From: Desulfobacterales bacterium
GTDB lineage: Bacteria > Desulfobacterota > Desulfobacteria > Desulfobacterales > Desulfosalsimonadaceae
Length of the DNA: 55,142 nucleotides
Assembly: GCA_018399235.1 (NCBI GenBank)
Contig: JAGYOX010000003.1
Span: 1 to 55,142 of the forward strand
Direction: 5' to 3'
Shown: piece after piece, positions 33,154 through 42,742 of the stretch
Numbering within the stretch: the first letter of the stretch is position 1
Layout: the number at the start of each line of letters is the position of its first letter
Made by a program: the position numbers and the translations under genes
The notes under the pieces: model-generated
Told to the model about the DNA's origin: nothing
Database searches by the model: none
Seen by the model: the letters and a program-made list of their open reading frames with translations, nothing else

Positions 33154-34170
33154 ATGAAAAAACTGTTGATCGGTTTATGCGTAGGTCTTTTGCTGGCGGC
33201 TGCCGTCATTACATACGCGGCGTATGACTTTTATTGCTATATGTATACGCCCATCCAGAAAAACAACCCCCAAATCGTAACTTTTACCATATCACCCGGA
33301 GATAATTTCGACCGGATTATAGATAAACTCCATAAGGCAGGGCTCGTTGACCATCCGTTCAAATTTGAACTTATTGCCCGCTGGAAAAAGGTTGGACGAA
33401 AAATTCAGGCGGGAGAATACCAATTTTCAAAAGATATCCCGCCGTTCTGGCTGCTTCACGCATTGGCCAATGGCCGTGTGGCGCTCCACAGAATAACGAT
33501 TCCCGAAGGGTTTAATATCCGGCAGGTTGCCGAGAGGGTTGACGCATCAGGATTCGCCCGGTTCGAACAATTCCTGTCCGCGGCAACCAACCCGACGTTT
33601 GCAAAACGTCTAAACGTCCCTGCAGATACGTTTGAAGGCTATCTTTTTCCAGAAACCTATTCATTTGCCCGTACCGCAGGGGCTGAAAAAATCATCAGAA
33701 CAATGGTCGGCCAGCTGCGAAAGCATCTCACGCCGGAAAGGAAAAAACGCGCCCGGGAACTCGGATTTTCCGTGCACGAAATCATCACACTGGCCTCCAT
33801 TATTGAAAAAGAAACCAGTGTGGCCGAAGAACGACCGCTCATTGCCTCGGTTTTTCACAACCGGCTGGCAAAAAATATGCGCCTTGAAAGCGATCCCACG
33901 GTAATATATGATATCGAAGACTTTGACGGCAACCTGACCCGGGCCGACCTCGAAAAATCAACGCCATATAATACATATAAAATCAAAGGGCTTCCGCCAG
34001 GCCCAATCGCCAACCCCGGCCTGGCATCCATCCGGGCGGCCCTTTATCCGGAGGAGACCGAGTATCTCTACTTTGTCGCCAAGCCGGACCGGACCCATCA
34101 TTTTTCAAAAACACTAAGCGCCCATAATCAAGCGGTCCGAAAATATCAGCTATCTTCCGGCCGACCGTGA
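33154..34170 (+). CDS. mltG: Endolytic murein transglycosylase MltG (YceG-like)
   Basis: 338 residues. N-terminal membrane anchor (about 4-24), then a LysM-like region (FTISPGDNFDRIIDKLHKAG) and the YceG domain with GYLFPETYSF, the catalytic Glu in ASIIEKETS (near 217-222), VFHNRL, LESDPTVIY and PPGPIANPG. Cleaves nascent glycan strands and so sets their length. Convergent with tsaD, overlapping it by 21 bp at the 3' ends. Confidence 0.94.
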   Translation: MKKLLIGLCVGLLLAAAVITYAAYDFYCYMYTPIQKNNPQIVTFTISPGDNFDRIIDKLHKAGLVDHPFKFELIARWKKVGRKIQAGEYQFSKDIPPFWLLHALANGRVALHRITIPEGFNIRQVAERVDASGFARFEQFLSAATNPTFAKRLNVPADTFEGYLFPETYSFARTAGAEKIIRTMVGQLRKHLTPERKKRARELGFSVHEIITLASIIEKETSVAEERPLIASVFHNRLAKNMRLESDPTVIYDIEDFDGNLTRADLEKSTPYNTYKIKGLPPGPIANPGLASIRAALYPEETEYLYFVAKPDRTHHFSKTLSAHNQAVRKYQLSSGRP

Positions 34171-35157
34171 ATAAACATCCATGGTTAAATTCCCCGGCTC
34201 GTTTCCTTCGCTGTTTAGTAAGTGATAGCCGAACCCGGCAACCATGGCGGCATTATCCCCGCACAGGTCAATTGACGGGGCAAAAAGGCGAAGGCCAGAA
34301 TCCTCCGCGGCTTTTTTCAGGGTTTCCCGCAATCGAGGGTTTGCGGCAACCCCGCCAACAATGGCAATATCCCGGCAGCCGGTCTTTTCAGCCGCATGTA
34401 TCAACTTGTAAACCAACACCTCAATGACGGCCGCCTGGAATTCAGCCGCAATATCCGGGGCCAGTTCGCGATAATCCTCGGGATGGGTTTGGATGAAGCG
34501 GTTTACCGCTGTTTTAATCCCGCTGAAGCTGAAGTCAAATGCGGTTTTATCCATATAGGCACGAGGGAATTGGATTTTTCCCGGTGTTCCCTTTTCCGCC
34601 AGTTCGGAGATGACATTGCCGCCGGGATACCCAAGTCCCAGCATCTTGGCGACCTTATCAAACGCCTCTCCTGCGGCATCATCCAAAGTCTGCCCCAGAC
34701 AAGTCATCTCAAGATGGTTTTTCACATGATAGATGCTGGTGTGCCCGCCGGATGCCAGAAGGGCTGCATAAGGGAAATCAGGTGTAACATCATCCAAAAA
34801 CACGGAATAAATATGGGCCTTCAGATGATCAACGCCTGTCCATGGTATCGCACGGGCATAGGCAAATGCCTTGGCAAAAGAAAAGCCTACCAATAGCGCC
34901 CCAACAAGGCCAGGGCCCCGGGTCACGGCTACTGCATCAACCTGATCCATCTTCATCCCGGCTTCTTCGACAGCCTCTTCAATGACCGCAACGATCGCCT
35001 CGATATGTTTCCGCGAAGCCAGTTCAGGAACCACCCCGCCGTAAGGATGATGCACTGCCACCTGGGAGGCCACCATTGACGAAAGTATCCTGGAGCCGTT
35101 TTCAACGACAGCGGCGGCCGTTTCATCACAGGAGGTCTCAATGCCTAATATCTTCAT
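34150..35157 (-). CDS. tsaD: tRNA N6-threonylcarbamoyladenosine transferase TsaD
   Basis: 335 residues from the ATG at 35157 (MKILGIETSCDET, the family N-terminus); in-frame starts at 35163 and 35166 add two or three residues. ASKHA fold with the metal-binding HLKAH, SGGHTSIY, and GGVAANPRLRETL and CGDNAAMVAGFG in the C-terminal half. Makes t6A37 in ANN-decoding tRNAs with TsaB, TsaC and TsaE, which are not in the window. No clear Shine-Dalgarno. Confidence 0.96.
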   Translation of the reverse strand: MKILGIETSCDETAAAVVENGSRILSSMVASQVAVHHPYGGVVPELASRKHIEAIVAVIEEAVEEAGMKMDQVDAVAVTRGPGLVGALLVGFSFAKAFAYARAIPWTGVDHLKAHIYSVFLDDVTPDFPYAALLASGGHTSIYHVKNHLEMTCLGQTLDDAAGEAFDKVAKMLGLGYPGGNVISELAEKGTPGKIQFPRAYMDKTAFDFSFSGIKTAVNRFIQTHPEDYRELAPDIAAEFQAAVIEVLVYKLIHAAEKTGCRDIAIVGGVAANPRLRETLKKAAEDSGLRLFAPSIDLCGDNAAMVAGFGYHLLNSEGNEPGNLTMDVYSRSAGR

Positions 35158-35379
35158 ATTCATCAATAAAAAAGCCGGTTAAAAGCAATTCACATTATTT
35201 CATTGCTTATATCCCGGCTAAATTTTTTTGTATCGCCTGCCTACCGGCGTTTTTGAGGACGACCCGACGGGCGCGTCGGCGAGATCGATCAGGTCCGGCA
35301 CATATTTGCCTGTTCCTGCCCCTTGGCAATCCACTTAAGCAAACGGCTGCCCCCGGTTTTTATCCATATTGCCAAGCGC

Positions 35380-36450
35380 TTAGGCTGGTTCATTATGACT
35401 GACCCACTTGATTCGATCCGTTGTGCCCTTCTGCTGCACGACCTGTCCGATAATATGGGCTTTTTCATCCATGCCCCCGGCCCTTTCGACCACATCCTGC
35501 GCCGCATCTTCCGGAACAATGGCGATCAGCCCGATTCCATTATTAAATGTCCGCCACATTTCCGTATCTTCGACATTGCCGGCTTTCTGAAGGTAAGTAA
35601 AAATAGGCGGCACCTCCCATGAGCCTTGAAACATCTCCACACAGCAGGAGGCCGGGAGAATTCTTAACACATTATCCACGATTCCCCCGCCGGTAATATG
35701 GGCAAGTCCGTGGATTGGCAGATCCTTGATCAGCCTTCGGATAATATCAGTGTAGATTTTGGTCGGTGTAAGCAAAGCCTCGCCTAAAGGCATGCCAAGC
35801 TCATCAATATGATCCGTAACTTTATGCTTCAGGACGTCAAAACAAATCTTTCGGACAAGGGAATACCCGTTACTGTGCAGCCCGGAAGAGGCGATGCCGA
35901 CTAGCTTATGGCCGACCCGGATTTCCGATCCGTCAACGATTTTATCGTTGTCCACGATGCCCACTGAGAAACCGGCCAGGTCATACTCGTTTTTATTGTA
36001 AAACCCGGGCATCTCTGCCGTTTCGCCGGCAATTAGCGCACATTGGGCCTGACGGCAGCCCTCGGCAATACCCTCGACAATCTGTTCGGCCACATCTGAC
36101 CGCAGCTCTCCCATGGACAAGTAATCAAGGAAAAACAGCGGCCTTGCCCCCTGCACGGCCACATCATTGACACACATGGCTACCAGATCAATACCCACGG
36201 TGTCATGTTTCTCCATCATAAAGGCGATCTTTAGCTTTGTCCCCACGCCGTCAGTTGAGCTCACAAGTACCGGTTTTTCAAGGTCTTCGGTATTGAGCGA
36301 GTAAAGGCCCCCAAAACCGCCGATCTCTCCCATAACTCCGGTCCTTGGCGTTTTTGCAGCTATCTTTTTAATAGCGTTTACAAAGTCACTGGCTTTATCA
36401 ATATCAACGCCGGCGTCAGCATATGTCAAAGATTTGTCTGAATCATTCAT
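35380..36450 (-). CDS. purM: Phosphoribosylformylglycinamidine cyclo-ligase
   Basis: 356 residues. AIR synthetase of purine synthesis. Motifs: YADAGVDIDKA, GGFGGLY, LVSSTDGVGTKLKIA, DLVAMCVNDVAVQGARPLFF, GETAEMPGFY, GIASSGLHSNGYSLVRK and HITGGGIVDN. Faces the same way as tsaD with a 213-bp gap (35167-35379) that holds no gene I can support. Start chosen at the only suitable ATG; ribosome site weak. Confidence 0.96.
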   Translation of the reverse strand: MNDSDKSLTYADAGVDIDKASDFVNAIKKIAAKTPRTGVMGEIGGFGGLYSLNTEDLEKPVLVSSTDGVGTKLKIAFMMEKHDTVGIDLVAMCVNDVAVQGARPLFFLDYLSMGELRSDVAEQIVEGIAEGCRQAQCALIAGETAEMPGFYNKNEYDLAGFSVGIVDNDKIVDGSEIRVGHKLVGIASSGLHSNGYSLVRKICFDVLKHKVTDHIDELGMPLGEALLTPTKIYTDIIRRLIKDLPIHGLAHITGGGIVDNVLRILPASCCVEMFQGSWEVPPIFTYLQKAGNVEDTEMWRTFNNGIGLIAIVPEDAAQDVVERAGGMDEKAHIIGQVVQQKGTTDRIKWVSHNEPA

Positions 36451-36535
36451 TTTGATTTTGCAATCTTATCTTTTATAATTACCGAAAAAATAGGAATTGA
36501 TACCGTAATCAATAATAAATGTCAAAACAATTTTT

Positions 36536-36564
36536 TTGACATCGCCCTGCCAGTAGTGTAATTA
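36536..36564 (+). promoter_or_regulatory. Candidate sigma-70 promoter of the aminotransferase-hom-thrH unit
   Basis: TTGACA (36536-36541), 17-bp spacer, TAATTA (36559-36564), 51 bp before the ATG at 36616. By eye. Confidence 0.5.
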
Positions 36565-36615
36565 AACACAACATTATCCACTATTTTTATCCGGGGATGA
36601 CATTAGAGGTTAGAT

Positions 36616-37782
36616 ATGAAAAAATTCGCAAGACTTGACCGACTGCCGCCTTATGTCTTTGCAGCCGTAAATGAGGCCAAAATGGATGCCCGTCATGCCG
36701 GGGAAGATATTATCGACCTGGGCATGGGAAATCCTGATCAGGGTACCCCCCAACATATAGTTGACAAACTGATTGAAGCGGTGCAAAAGCCCCATAATCA
36801 CCGTTATTCAGCGTCAATGGGGATTAGAAAACTCCGCATGGCCATTGCTGACTGGTACAAACGCCGCTTTGATGTTGATATTGATCCGGAAACCGAAACC
36901 ATTGCGACCATAGGGGCGAAGGAGGGAATCTCCCACTTGATGCTGGTGACCATAGGCCCCGGGGATGTCGTGTTCTCACCCAACCCGACATACCCGATAC
37001 ATCCTTACTCGGCAATTATTTCCGGTGCGGATGTTCGGGGCATACCGGTGGGTCCGGAGTGCAATTTTTTTGAAAATCTGATCAATGCCACTAAACAGAC
37101 GTGGCCCAAGCCCAAGGTGCTGATTATCAGCTACCCGCACAACCCGACCACTGAAACCGTGGACCTTGATTTTTTTCAGAAAATCGTCGACTATGCAAAG
37201 GAACATGACATACTGGTCATCCATGATCTGGCCTATGCGGATCTTACCTTTGACGGGTACAAGTGCCCGAGTTTTCTTCAGGCAAAAGGGGCAAAGGATG
37301 TGGGCGTGGAATTCTTTTCCCTGTCAAAAAGCTATAACATGCCGGGCTGGCGTGTCGGCTTTTGCGTCGGCAATGCCGAAACGGTCCATGCCCTGCGCAG
37401 AATCAAAAGCTATCTGGACTACGGTATCTTCCAGCCGATCCAGATTGCAGCCATTATTGCGTTAAACGGCCCCCAGGAATGTGTATCCGAAGTCGTTGAA
37501 ACCTATCGATCCCGGCGGGATGCCCTGATCCGTGGGCTGGAGCGCATCGGGTGGGATATCCCCTCGCCTAAAGCCACCATGTTCGTATGGGGTAAAATCC
37601 CTGAAAAATATCGGGCGCTGGGATCGCTTGAATTTTCAAAACTCCTGATACGGGAAGCAAAAGTGGCGGTTTCGCCGGGCATCGGATTTGGAGAATACGG
37701 AGATGATTATGTGCGATTCTCCCTGATTGAAAACAACATGCGGATCAACCAGGCAGTCCGCGGAATAAAAAAGTTACTTTGA
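36616..37782 (+). CDS. Class I aminotransferase (AlaC/LL-DAP aminotransferase type)
   Basis: 388 residues. PLP enzyme of fold type [60 protein letters not shown] and the PLP Lys near 238 in [34 protein letters not shown] at the C-terminus. AGAGG precedes the ATG. Resembles the glutamate-pyruvate aminotransferase AlaC group; being 2 bp ahead of hom suggests a role in aspartate-family amino acids. Substrate not certain. Confidence 0.9.
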   Translation: MKKFARLDRLPPYVFAAVNEAKMDARHAGEDIIDLGMGNPDQGTPQHIVDKLIEAVQKPHNHRYSASMGIRKLRMAIADWYKRRFDVDIDPETETIATIGAKEGISHLMLVTIGPGDVVFSPNPTYPIHPYSAIISGADVRGIPVGPECNFFENLINATKQTWPKPKVLIISYPHNPTTETVDLDFFQKIVDYAKEHDILVIHDLAYADLTFDGYKCPSFLQAKGAKDVGVEFFSLSKSYNMPGWRVGFCVGNAETVHALRRIKSYLDYGIFQPIQIAAIIALNGPQECVSEVVETYRSRRDALIRGLERIGWDIPSPKATMFVWGKIPEKYRALGSLEFSKLLIREAKVAVSPGIGFGEYGDDYVRFSLIENNMRINQAVRGIKKLL

Positions 37783-37784
37783 TA

Positions 37785-39104
37785 ATGAAACGTGAAATCG
37801 GCATCGGAATTCTAGGACTGGGAACAGTCGGCACCGGCATTGCCAGGCTGCTGACCGAAAATCAATCGTTGATCGCCAAACGGCTGGGCGCCACCCTGAC
37901 GATCAAGCGAGCGGCTGATCTTGATATTGAAAGAGACCGGGGCGTCCGGTTTGCTGACGGCGTACTCACAACCGAACCGTTTGATGTGATTAAAGATCCT
38001 AATATCGATATAATCCTGGAACTGATCGGCGGCAAAGAGATCGCCCTGGAGCTGATCAATGCGGCCATTGAAAGCGGCAAGCATGTGGTCACCGCCAACA
38101 AGGCCCTTCTGGCAGAAAAGGGGATTGAAATTTTCCAGAAGGCCGCGGCCGCAAATGTAAATATCGCATTTGAACCCAGTGTCGGCGGCTGCATGCCGAT
38201 CGTTAAGACCCTTCGGGAAAGCCTGGCCGGCAACCGGATTCAGTCTATTAGCGGCATCTTAAACGGCACCTGCAATTACATACTCACAAAAATTACCGAA
38301 GAGCGATCAACATTTGCCGATGCCCTGGCCGAAGCCCAGGCCCACGGCTATGCGGAGGCCGACCCCGGCCTTGATGTCGACGGCCTTGATACCGCACATA
38401 AACTGGCCATCATTTCCGCGCTGGCATACGGCATGGAATTGAACTTTTCAGACATCTATGTAGAGGGGATTTCCGGAATAACGCCGATGGATATCGAGTT
38501 TGCCGAACAGTGCGGCTATAGCATCAAACTGCTTGCCATTACCAAGTATGATGAGCATGAGGATACGGTTGAAGTGCGCATACACCCGACCATGATCCCG
38601 GATGCCAATCCGTTATCCAAGGTGGACGGCACGTTAAATGCCGTTACCATTTCAGGTGACGCCGTCGGTGATATGATGCTTTACGGCCACGGCGCCGGCA
38701 TGATGCCGACGGCGAGCGCGGTTTTAAGCGATATTGTGGATATTGCCAGGAGTATTTTAAGCGGCGGCGGGATGCGCGTCCCCATGCTCTCGTTTCAAAT
38801 GGCAAATATCCGCAAAATTGCGGTCCGGCCGATTGATGAAATTTCAACCCATTATTATTTCAGGTTCTCGGCCCTGGACAGTCCCGGCGTATTATCAAAA
38901 ATTTCGGGGATTCTGGGGGATCACGGGATCAGCATTAAATCGGTCCACCAGATTGAACGCGAACTGGACGGCGCAGTGCCAATCTTTATGCTGACGCATT
39001 CGGCCAGGGAAGCCGAAGTGAAATCCGCCCTTGACAAAATTTCGGCTTTGGATGTCATCACCGATGAACCGGTTCTAATCAGAATCGAAGAGAATAAAAA
39101 CTGA
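37785..39104 (+). CDS. hom: Homoserine dehydrogenase
   Basis: 439 residues from the ATG at 37785; an in-frame TTG six bases upstream overlaps the aminotransferase stop. NAD(P) motif GILGLGTVGTGIARLL, VTANKALLAEKG, GGCMPIVKTLRE, LNGTCNYILTKI and DVDGLDTAHKLAI are the family signatures; a C-terminal ACT domain (from about residue 360) should give feedback control by threonine. Converts aspartate semialdehyde to homoserine. Followed by thrH. Confidence 0.96.
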   Translation: MKREIGIGILGLGTVGTGIARLLTENQSLIAKRLGATLTIKRAADLDIERDRGVRFADGVLTTEPFDVIKDPNIDIILELIGGKEIALELINAAIESGKHVVTANKALLAEKGIEIFQKAAAANVNIAFEPSVGGCMPIVKTLRESLAGNRIQSISGILNGTCNYILTKITEERSTFADALAEAQAHGYAEADPGLDVDGLDTAHKLAIISALAYGMELNFSDIYVEGISGITPMDIEFAEQCGYSIKLLAITKYDEHEDTVEVRIHPTMIPDANPLSKVDGTLNAVTISGDAVGDMMLYGHGAGMMPTASAVLSDIVDIARSILSGGGMRVPMLSFQMANIRKIAVRPIDEISTHYYFRFSALDSPGVLSKISGILGDHGISIKSVHQIERELDGAVPIFMLTHSAREAEVKSALDKISALDVITDEPVLIRIEENKN

Positions 39105-39141
39105 CTGGATTCCGTATCCTTGATCAAACCTGCGAGGCGAC

Positions 39142-39747
39142 ATGCATATTCTCTGTTCGGATCTTGAGGGGGTATTTGTACCTGAAATATGGATCAATGT
39201 AGCCCATAAGACCGGAATCGAAGCATTAAAACTCACCACCCGGGATATCTCCGATTATGACGTGCTTATGAAAAAGCGCCTTTCCATCATGGCGGAGCAC
39301 AACTTAAAACTCTCGGACATCCAGGCTGTCATAAAACAAATGGAGCCTCTTGAGGGGGCGTTTGAATTTCTGAAGTGGATCCGCGAACGGTATCAAATTA
39401 TTATTGTTTCAGATACCTTTGTTGAGTTTGCCGGTCCATTGATGGAAAAACTTAATTGGCCGACACTTTTCTGCAACTCCCTTACCGTGGCTCAAGACGG
39501 GATGATCAACGGCTATAATCTAAGACAAAACGACGGCAAACGCAAAACCACGGCGGCGTTAAAAAGTCTTAATTTCAGGGTCGTCGCCTTTGGGGATTCT
39601 TACAACGACATCAGTATGCTAAAGGAGGCGGATGCGGCTTTTCTGTTCAGACCGCCGGAGAATGTGACGGATGAATTTCCTGAAATCCCATGGACTGAAA
39701 CCTATGACGGATTAAAAACGTTTATTAAGGAAGCTACAGCCGAATGA
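39142..39747 (+). CDS. thrH: ThrH: phosphoserine phosphatase / homoserine phosphotransferase
   Basis: 201 residues of the HAD superfamily. The N-terminus CSDLEGVFVPEIW carries the nucleophile Asp and acid Glu (DLE in place of DxD), and TTRDISDYDVLMKKRL, SDTFVEF and FGDSYNDISM match Pseudomonas ThrH closely by memory. ThrH dephosphorylates phosphoserine and can pass phosphate to homoserine, making a ThrB-independent route to threonine. Position directly after hom supports that use here. GAGG precedes the ATG. Confidence 0.92.
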   Translation: MHILCSDLEGVFVPEIWINVAHKTGIEALKLTTRDISDYDVLMKKRLSIMAEHNLKLSDIQAVIKQMEPLEGAFEFLKWIRERYQIIIVSDTFVEFAGPLMEKLNWPTLFCNSLTVAQDGMINGYNLRQNDGKRKTTAALKSLNFRVVAFGDSYNDISMLKEADAAFLFRPPENVTDEFPEIPWTETYDGLKTFIKEATAE

Positions 39748-40706
39748 AGCGCCTGCCCGACTTTTCAAAAATTTCCCTTTTGGTTATCGGCGACCTTATG
39801 GTGGATGAGTACCTGTGGGGAGAGGTTGACCGAATATCGCCGGAAGCCCCTGTGCCCGTTGTCAATATACGAAAAGAAAGCTATACCCTGGGTGGGGCCG
39901 GAAATGTGGTTAACAATATTGTCGAGCTCGGAGCGGGCGTATCGGTCATCGGTATCGCGGGCTCGGGGCAATGGGGACGGCTTCTCATCAGGCATCTCAA
40001 CCGGCTAAAGATCGATGCGTCGGGCGTAATCCAGGACGAACATCGGCCGACGATCCGGAAGACCCGGATCATCGGGGCCAATCAGCAAATGCTGCGCATT
40101 GACAGGGAAGAAGGTGCTCCGCTCCATCAACGCTTTCTCAAACCAATAAATGAAAATTTGAAAAAAAAAATACCTGAGGTAGATGCCGTCATTGTTTCCG
40201 ATTACGGCAAGGGTTTGATTATTGAGCCTCTTATGGAAACAATAACAGCGGTTTGCCACCGGCATCAAAAACCTGTGATTGCAGACCCCAAGGGCATGGT
40301 GTTTACGAAATATGCAGGCGTTACCCTGCTCACCCCAAATAAAAAAGAGGCGGGGCTTGCCGCGGGCATCGAGATTACGGATGATCAAACATTGCTAAAA
40401 GCGGGAAAACGCCTTATGGACCAGGCGCGGCCGAATGCCCTGTTAATTACCTGCGGCAAGGAGGGAATGCTATTGCTCCAGCCGGACCGGGCGCCTCACT
40501 GGATTAAAGCCAAAGCGAAACAAGTGTTCGATGTATCCGGTGCTGGCGATACGGTGGTTGCAATGATGGGCCTTGGCATCGCATCCGGCCTGACGCTTAC
40601 CGAAAGCGCCATGCTCGCCAATACGGCCGCCGGAATCGTTGTCGGCAAGATCGGCACGGCCACGATTTCAATATCGGAACTGGAAGAATATCTAGGGGCT
40701 GACTGA
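39744..40706 (+). CDS. rfaE1: D-glycero-beta-D-manno-heptose-7-phosphate kinase (RfaE domain I)
   Basis: 320 residues, PfkB/ribokinase fold. MVDEYLWGEVDRISPEAPVP is the RfaE/HldE kinase N-terminus; GGAGNVVNNI, SDYGKGL, TPNKKEA and the catalytic DVSGAGDTVVA near 270 follow. The adenylyltransferase half found in E. coli HldE is absent, so it is a single-domain kinase. Makes heptose-1,7-bisphosphate for LPS core. Overlaps thrH by 4 bp (ATGA). Confidence 0.9.
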   Translation: MKRLPDFSKISLLVIGDLMVDEYLWGEVDRISPEAPVPVVNIRKESYTLGGAGNVVNNIVELGAGVSVIGIAGSGQWGRLLIRHLNRLKIDASGVIQDEHRPTIRKTRIIGANQQMLRIDREEGAPLHQRFLKPINENLKKKIPEVDAVIVSDYGKGLIIEPLMETITAVCHRHQKPVIADPKGMVFTKYAGVTLLTPNKKEAGLAAGIEITDDQTLLKAGKRLMDQARPNALLITCGKEGMLLLQPDRAPHWIKAKAKQVFDVSGAGDTVVAMMGLGIASGLTLTESAMLANTAAGIVVGKIGTATISISELEEYLGAD

Positions 40707-40735
40707 TTGAATACCCGCCAGGAATCTTATAAATT

Positions 40736-41053
40736 ATGCTTCCCATCGAAAAAAAGCCGGACGGAATCGTATTGAATATTTATGTACAGCCGAAATCATC
40801 CAAAAATGAAATATCAGGCATTCACAACAATGCCCTGAAAATCCGGATTACCGCCCCGCCATCAGACAATAAGGCCAATCAAATGTGCCTTAAATTCCTG
40901 GCCAAACAGTTAAACCTGCCGAAGTCAAACCTTGAACTCATCTCCGGCAAAACCAGCCGCAACAAACAGATTTTCATCCCTTACACGGGCCCCAGGGAAA
41001 AAAATAATCTGGAAAAACAGTTAATTGAAAAATTAACCCGCCTGCTTGAATAA
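40736..41053 (+). CDS. DUF167 (YggU-like) protein
   Basis: 105 residues. Contains the family core LNIYVQPKSSKNEISGIHNN, ITAPPSDNKANQMCLKFLA and LISGKTSRNKQI. A small conserved protein of unknown role, often near YggT/ProC genes. Ends the plus-strand unit that starts with the aminotransferase; 29 bp after rfaE1. Confidence 0.9.
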   Translation: MLPIEKKPDGIVLNIYVQPKSSKNEISGIHNNALKIRITAPPSDNKANQMCLKFLAKQLNLPKSNLELISGKTSRNKQIFIPYTGPREKNNLEKQLIEKLTRLLE

Positions 41054-41060
41054 AAGGTTC

Positions 41061-41089
41061 TTGACATACTTTATCTCTCTAGTTATAAA
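41061..41089 (+). promoter_or_regulatory. Strong sigma-70 promoter of tRNA-fMet
   Basis: Perfect TTGACA (41061-41066), 17-bp spacer and TATAAA (41084-41089), 15 bp before the tRNA. It overlaps nothing but begins 8 bp after the DUF167 stop. Confidence 0.85.
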
Positions 41090-41104
41090 TATATTTTTAG
41101 CTGA

Positions 41105-41181
<77 letters not shown>

Positions 41182-41277
41182 TTCCTATATTTTTCCAGAT
41201 AGTTATCCGTCCTATTCTTTTCCCATTTTTTCGATCACCTTCGGGTGGCACACAATTAGTACACTTTTTTTGGTTTT

Positions 41278-41304
41278 TATTTCGATTATTTCATGTATTT
41301 CATA
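41278..41304. repeat. Iteron triplet, copy 1
   Basis: Three contiguous 9-mers: TATTTCGAT, TATTTCATG, TATTTCATA, preceded by AGTACACTTTTTTTGG. Matches copies at 42769 and 44480 but is not followed by the 90-bp spacer and att core. Confidence 0.7.
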
Positions 41305-41444
41305 AAAATATTTTTTGATAATTGTTTGAATTTAAATTAAATATAAAAATATCAAGGAGTTATAAATTGTTAAATTGTCTTCATTTTGATAGAAAGGATA
41401 TTGCATGGGGCTATTTTTAATATATGCATAATTTGTAATTTTAA

Positions 41445-41473
41445 TTGACAATTTATGCATAAAATGATAATTT
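41445..41473 (+). promoter_or_regulatory. Candidate promoter of the cassette 1 ATPase
   Basis: TTGACA (41445-41450), 17-bp spacer, TAATTT (41468-41473), only 7 bp before the ATG, which would give an almost leaderless mRNA. Two ATGCATAA boxes flank TTGACA (41424-41431 and 41455-41462) and could be operator half-sites. Confidence 0.45.
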
Positions 41474-41480
41474 GTCACAT

Positions 41481-42656
41481 ATGATACCTCGTACCTTAGA
41501 AAAGAAATTATTCGAACTTTCTGGTTATTATCCAGCAGTTGTTGTCACAGGCCCACGCCAGTCCGGCAAAACAACTCTGTGCCAAATGGCATTTCCGGAT
41601 AAGGCTTATGTTTCGCTGGAAGCCTTGGATATACGCGATTTTGCCATTAATGATCCCCGAGGATTTCTTGCAGAATATGCGGATGGCGCCATAATTGATG
41701 AAGTCCAGAACGCGCCGGATCTGCTCAGTTATTTGCAAAGTGATATTGATGCGCGCCCTCAACCCGGACGTTTCATACTGACCGGCTCTCAGCACTTTGG
41801 CCTGTCGCAGTCAATTTCGCAATCTCTTGCAGGGCGCTGTGGTATTTTAGTTCTATTGCCCCCCAGTCTTGAAGAACTTCGTTCATTTCAAAACGCTCCT
41901 GATAATTTATTTTCTATTCTCTGGCAGGGATCTTATCCCAGAATTTACGATCAGAATATCCCGGCACAGCAATGGCTGGCCGATTATACTGCGACATATG
42001 TACAACGTGATGTCCGACAGGTAATTAATATCGGAGATCTTCAAACCTTTTCCGGCTTCCTTAAACTCTGCTCAGGTCGTACGGCTCAGGAAATCAACCT
42101 TTCAGCCATTGGCAGTGATACCGGTGTTTCCCACAACACTGTTCGATCCTGGTTGTCTGTGCTGGAAACCAGCTTCATTATTCACCGTCTGCCGCCATTG
42201 CATAGCAACATTCGAAAACAGATTGTTAAAGCGCCCAAGCTGCATTTTTTTGACTCCGGACTGGCATGCTATCTCCTGGGTATCCAGGAACCGGATCAAC
42301 TTTACCAACATCCGCTTCGAGGGGCAATCTTCGAAAGCTGGGTTATTTCTGAAATTTTTAAAGCGACCGTTCATGGCGGTATACAGCCACGAATCTTTCA
42401 TTATCGAGAAACACGCGGTCTTGAAATTGATTTGATTATTGAACAGGCAAAAGGGTTGGATGCTGTTGAAGTAAAATCGGGAGCTACAGTGTCAGAGAAT
42501 TTTTTCAAAAACCTTGAAAGCTTTTCTGATCGCCTTAAAAGCGCTGCCGTCAAATACCCGGTGCGAAGGTACGTTGTTTATGGTGGCGATCATACTCAGA
42601 AACGCTCCAAAGCTCAGGTTTTATCCTGGCGTGACGTTCACAAGTTAGCCCTTTGA
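41481..42656 (+). CDS. AAA ATPase with C-terminal DUF4143
   Basis: 391 residues from the ATG at 41481; a TTG three codons upstream is less likely. AAA_14 domain: VVVTGPRQSGKTTLCQMAF (Walker A near 25-33), DGAIIDEVQNAPDLL (Walker B), FILTGSQHFGLSQSISQSLAG; C-terminal DUF4143 from about 195 with FFDSGLACYLLGI, FESWVISEI and the nuclease-like FHYRETRGLEIDLIIE...VEVKSGA, which holds an E/D-ExK arrangement typical of PD-(D/E)xK folds. Family members are frequent in accessory DNA and their role is unclear. Sole gene of cassette 1, so a defence or stabilising function is an inference. Confidence 0.88.
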   Translation: MIPRTLEKKLFELSGYYPAVVVTGPRQSGKTTLCQMAFPDKAYVSLEALDIRDFAINDPRGFLAEYADGAIIDEVQNAPDLLSYLQSDIDARPQPGRFILTGSQHFGLSQSISQSLAGRCGILVLLPPSLEELRSFQNAPDNLFSILWQGSYPRIYDQNIPAQQWLADYTATYVQRDVRQVINIGDLQTFSGFLKLCSGRTAQEINLSAIGSDTGVSHNTVRSWLSVLETSFIIHRLPPLHSNIRKQIVKAPKLHFFDSGLACYLLGIQEPDQLYQHPLRGAIFESWVISEIFKATVHGGIQPRIFHYRETRGLEIDLIIEQAKGLDAVEVKSGATVSENFFKNLESFSDRLKSAAVKYPVRRYVVYGGDHTQKRSKAQVLSWRDVHKLAL

Positions 42657-42742
42657 ATATGAATGTTTTTCATAATAAAAGCAAATGATGGACAAACAAA
42701 ATGGGCTTTCAATCCATAATTTTAAGCCACAATGCCTGTTGG

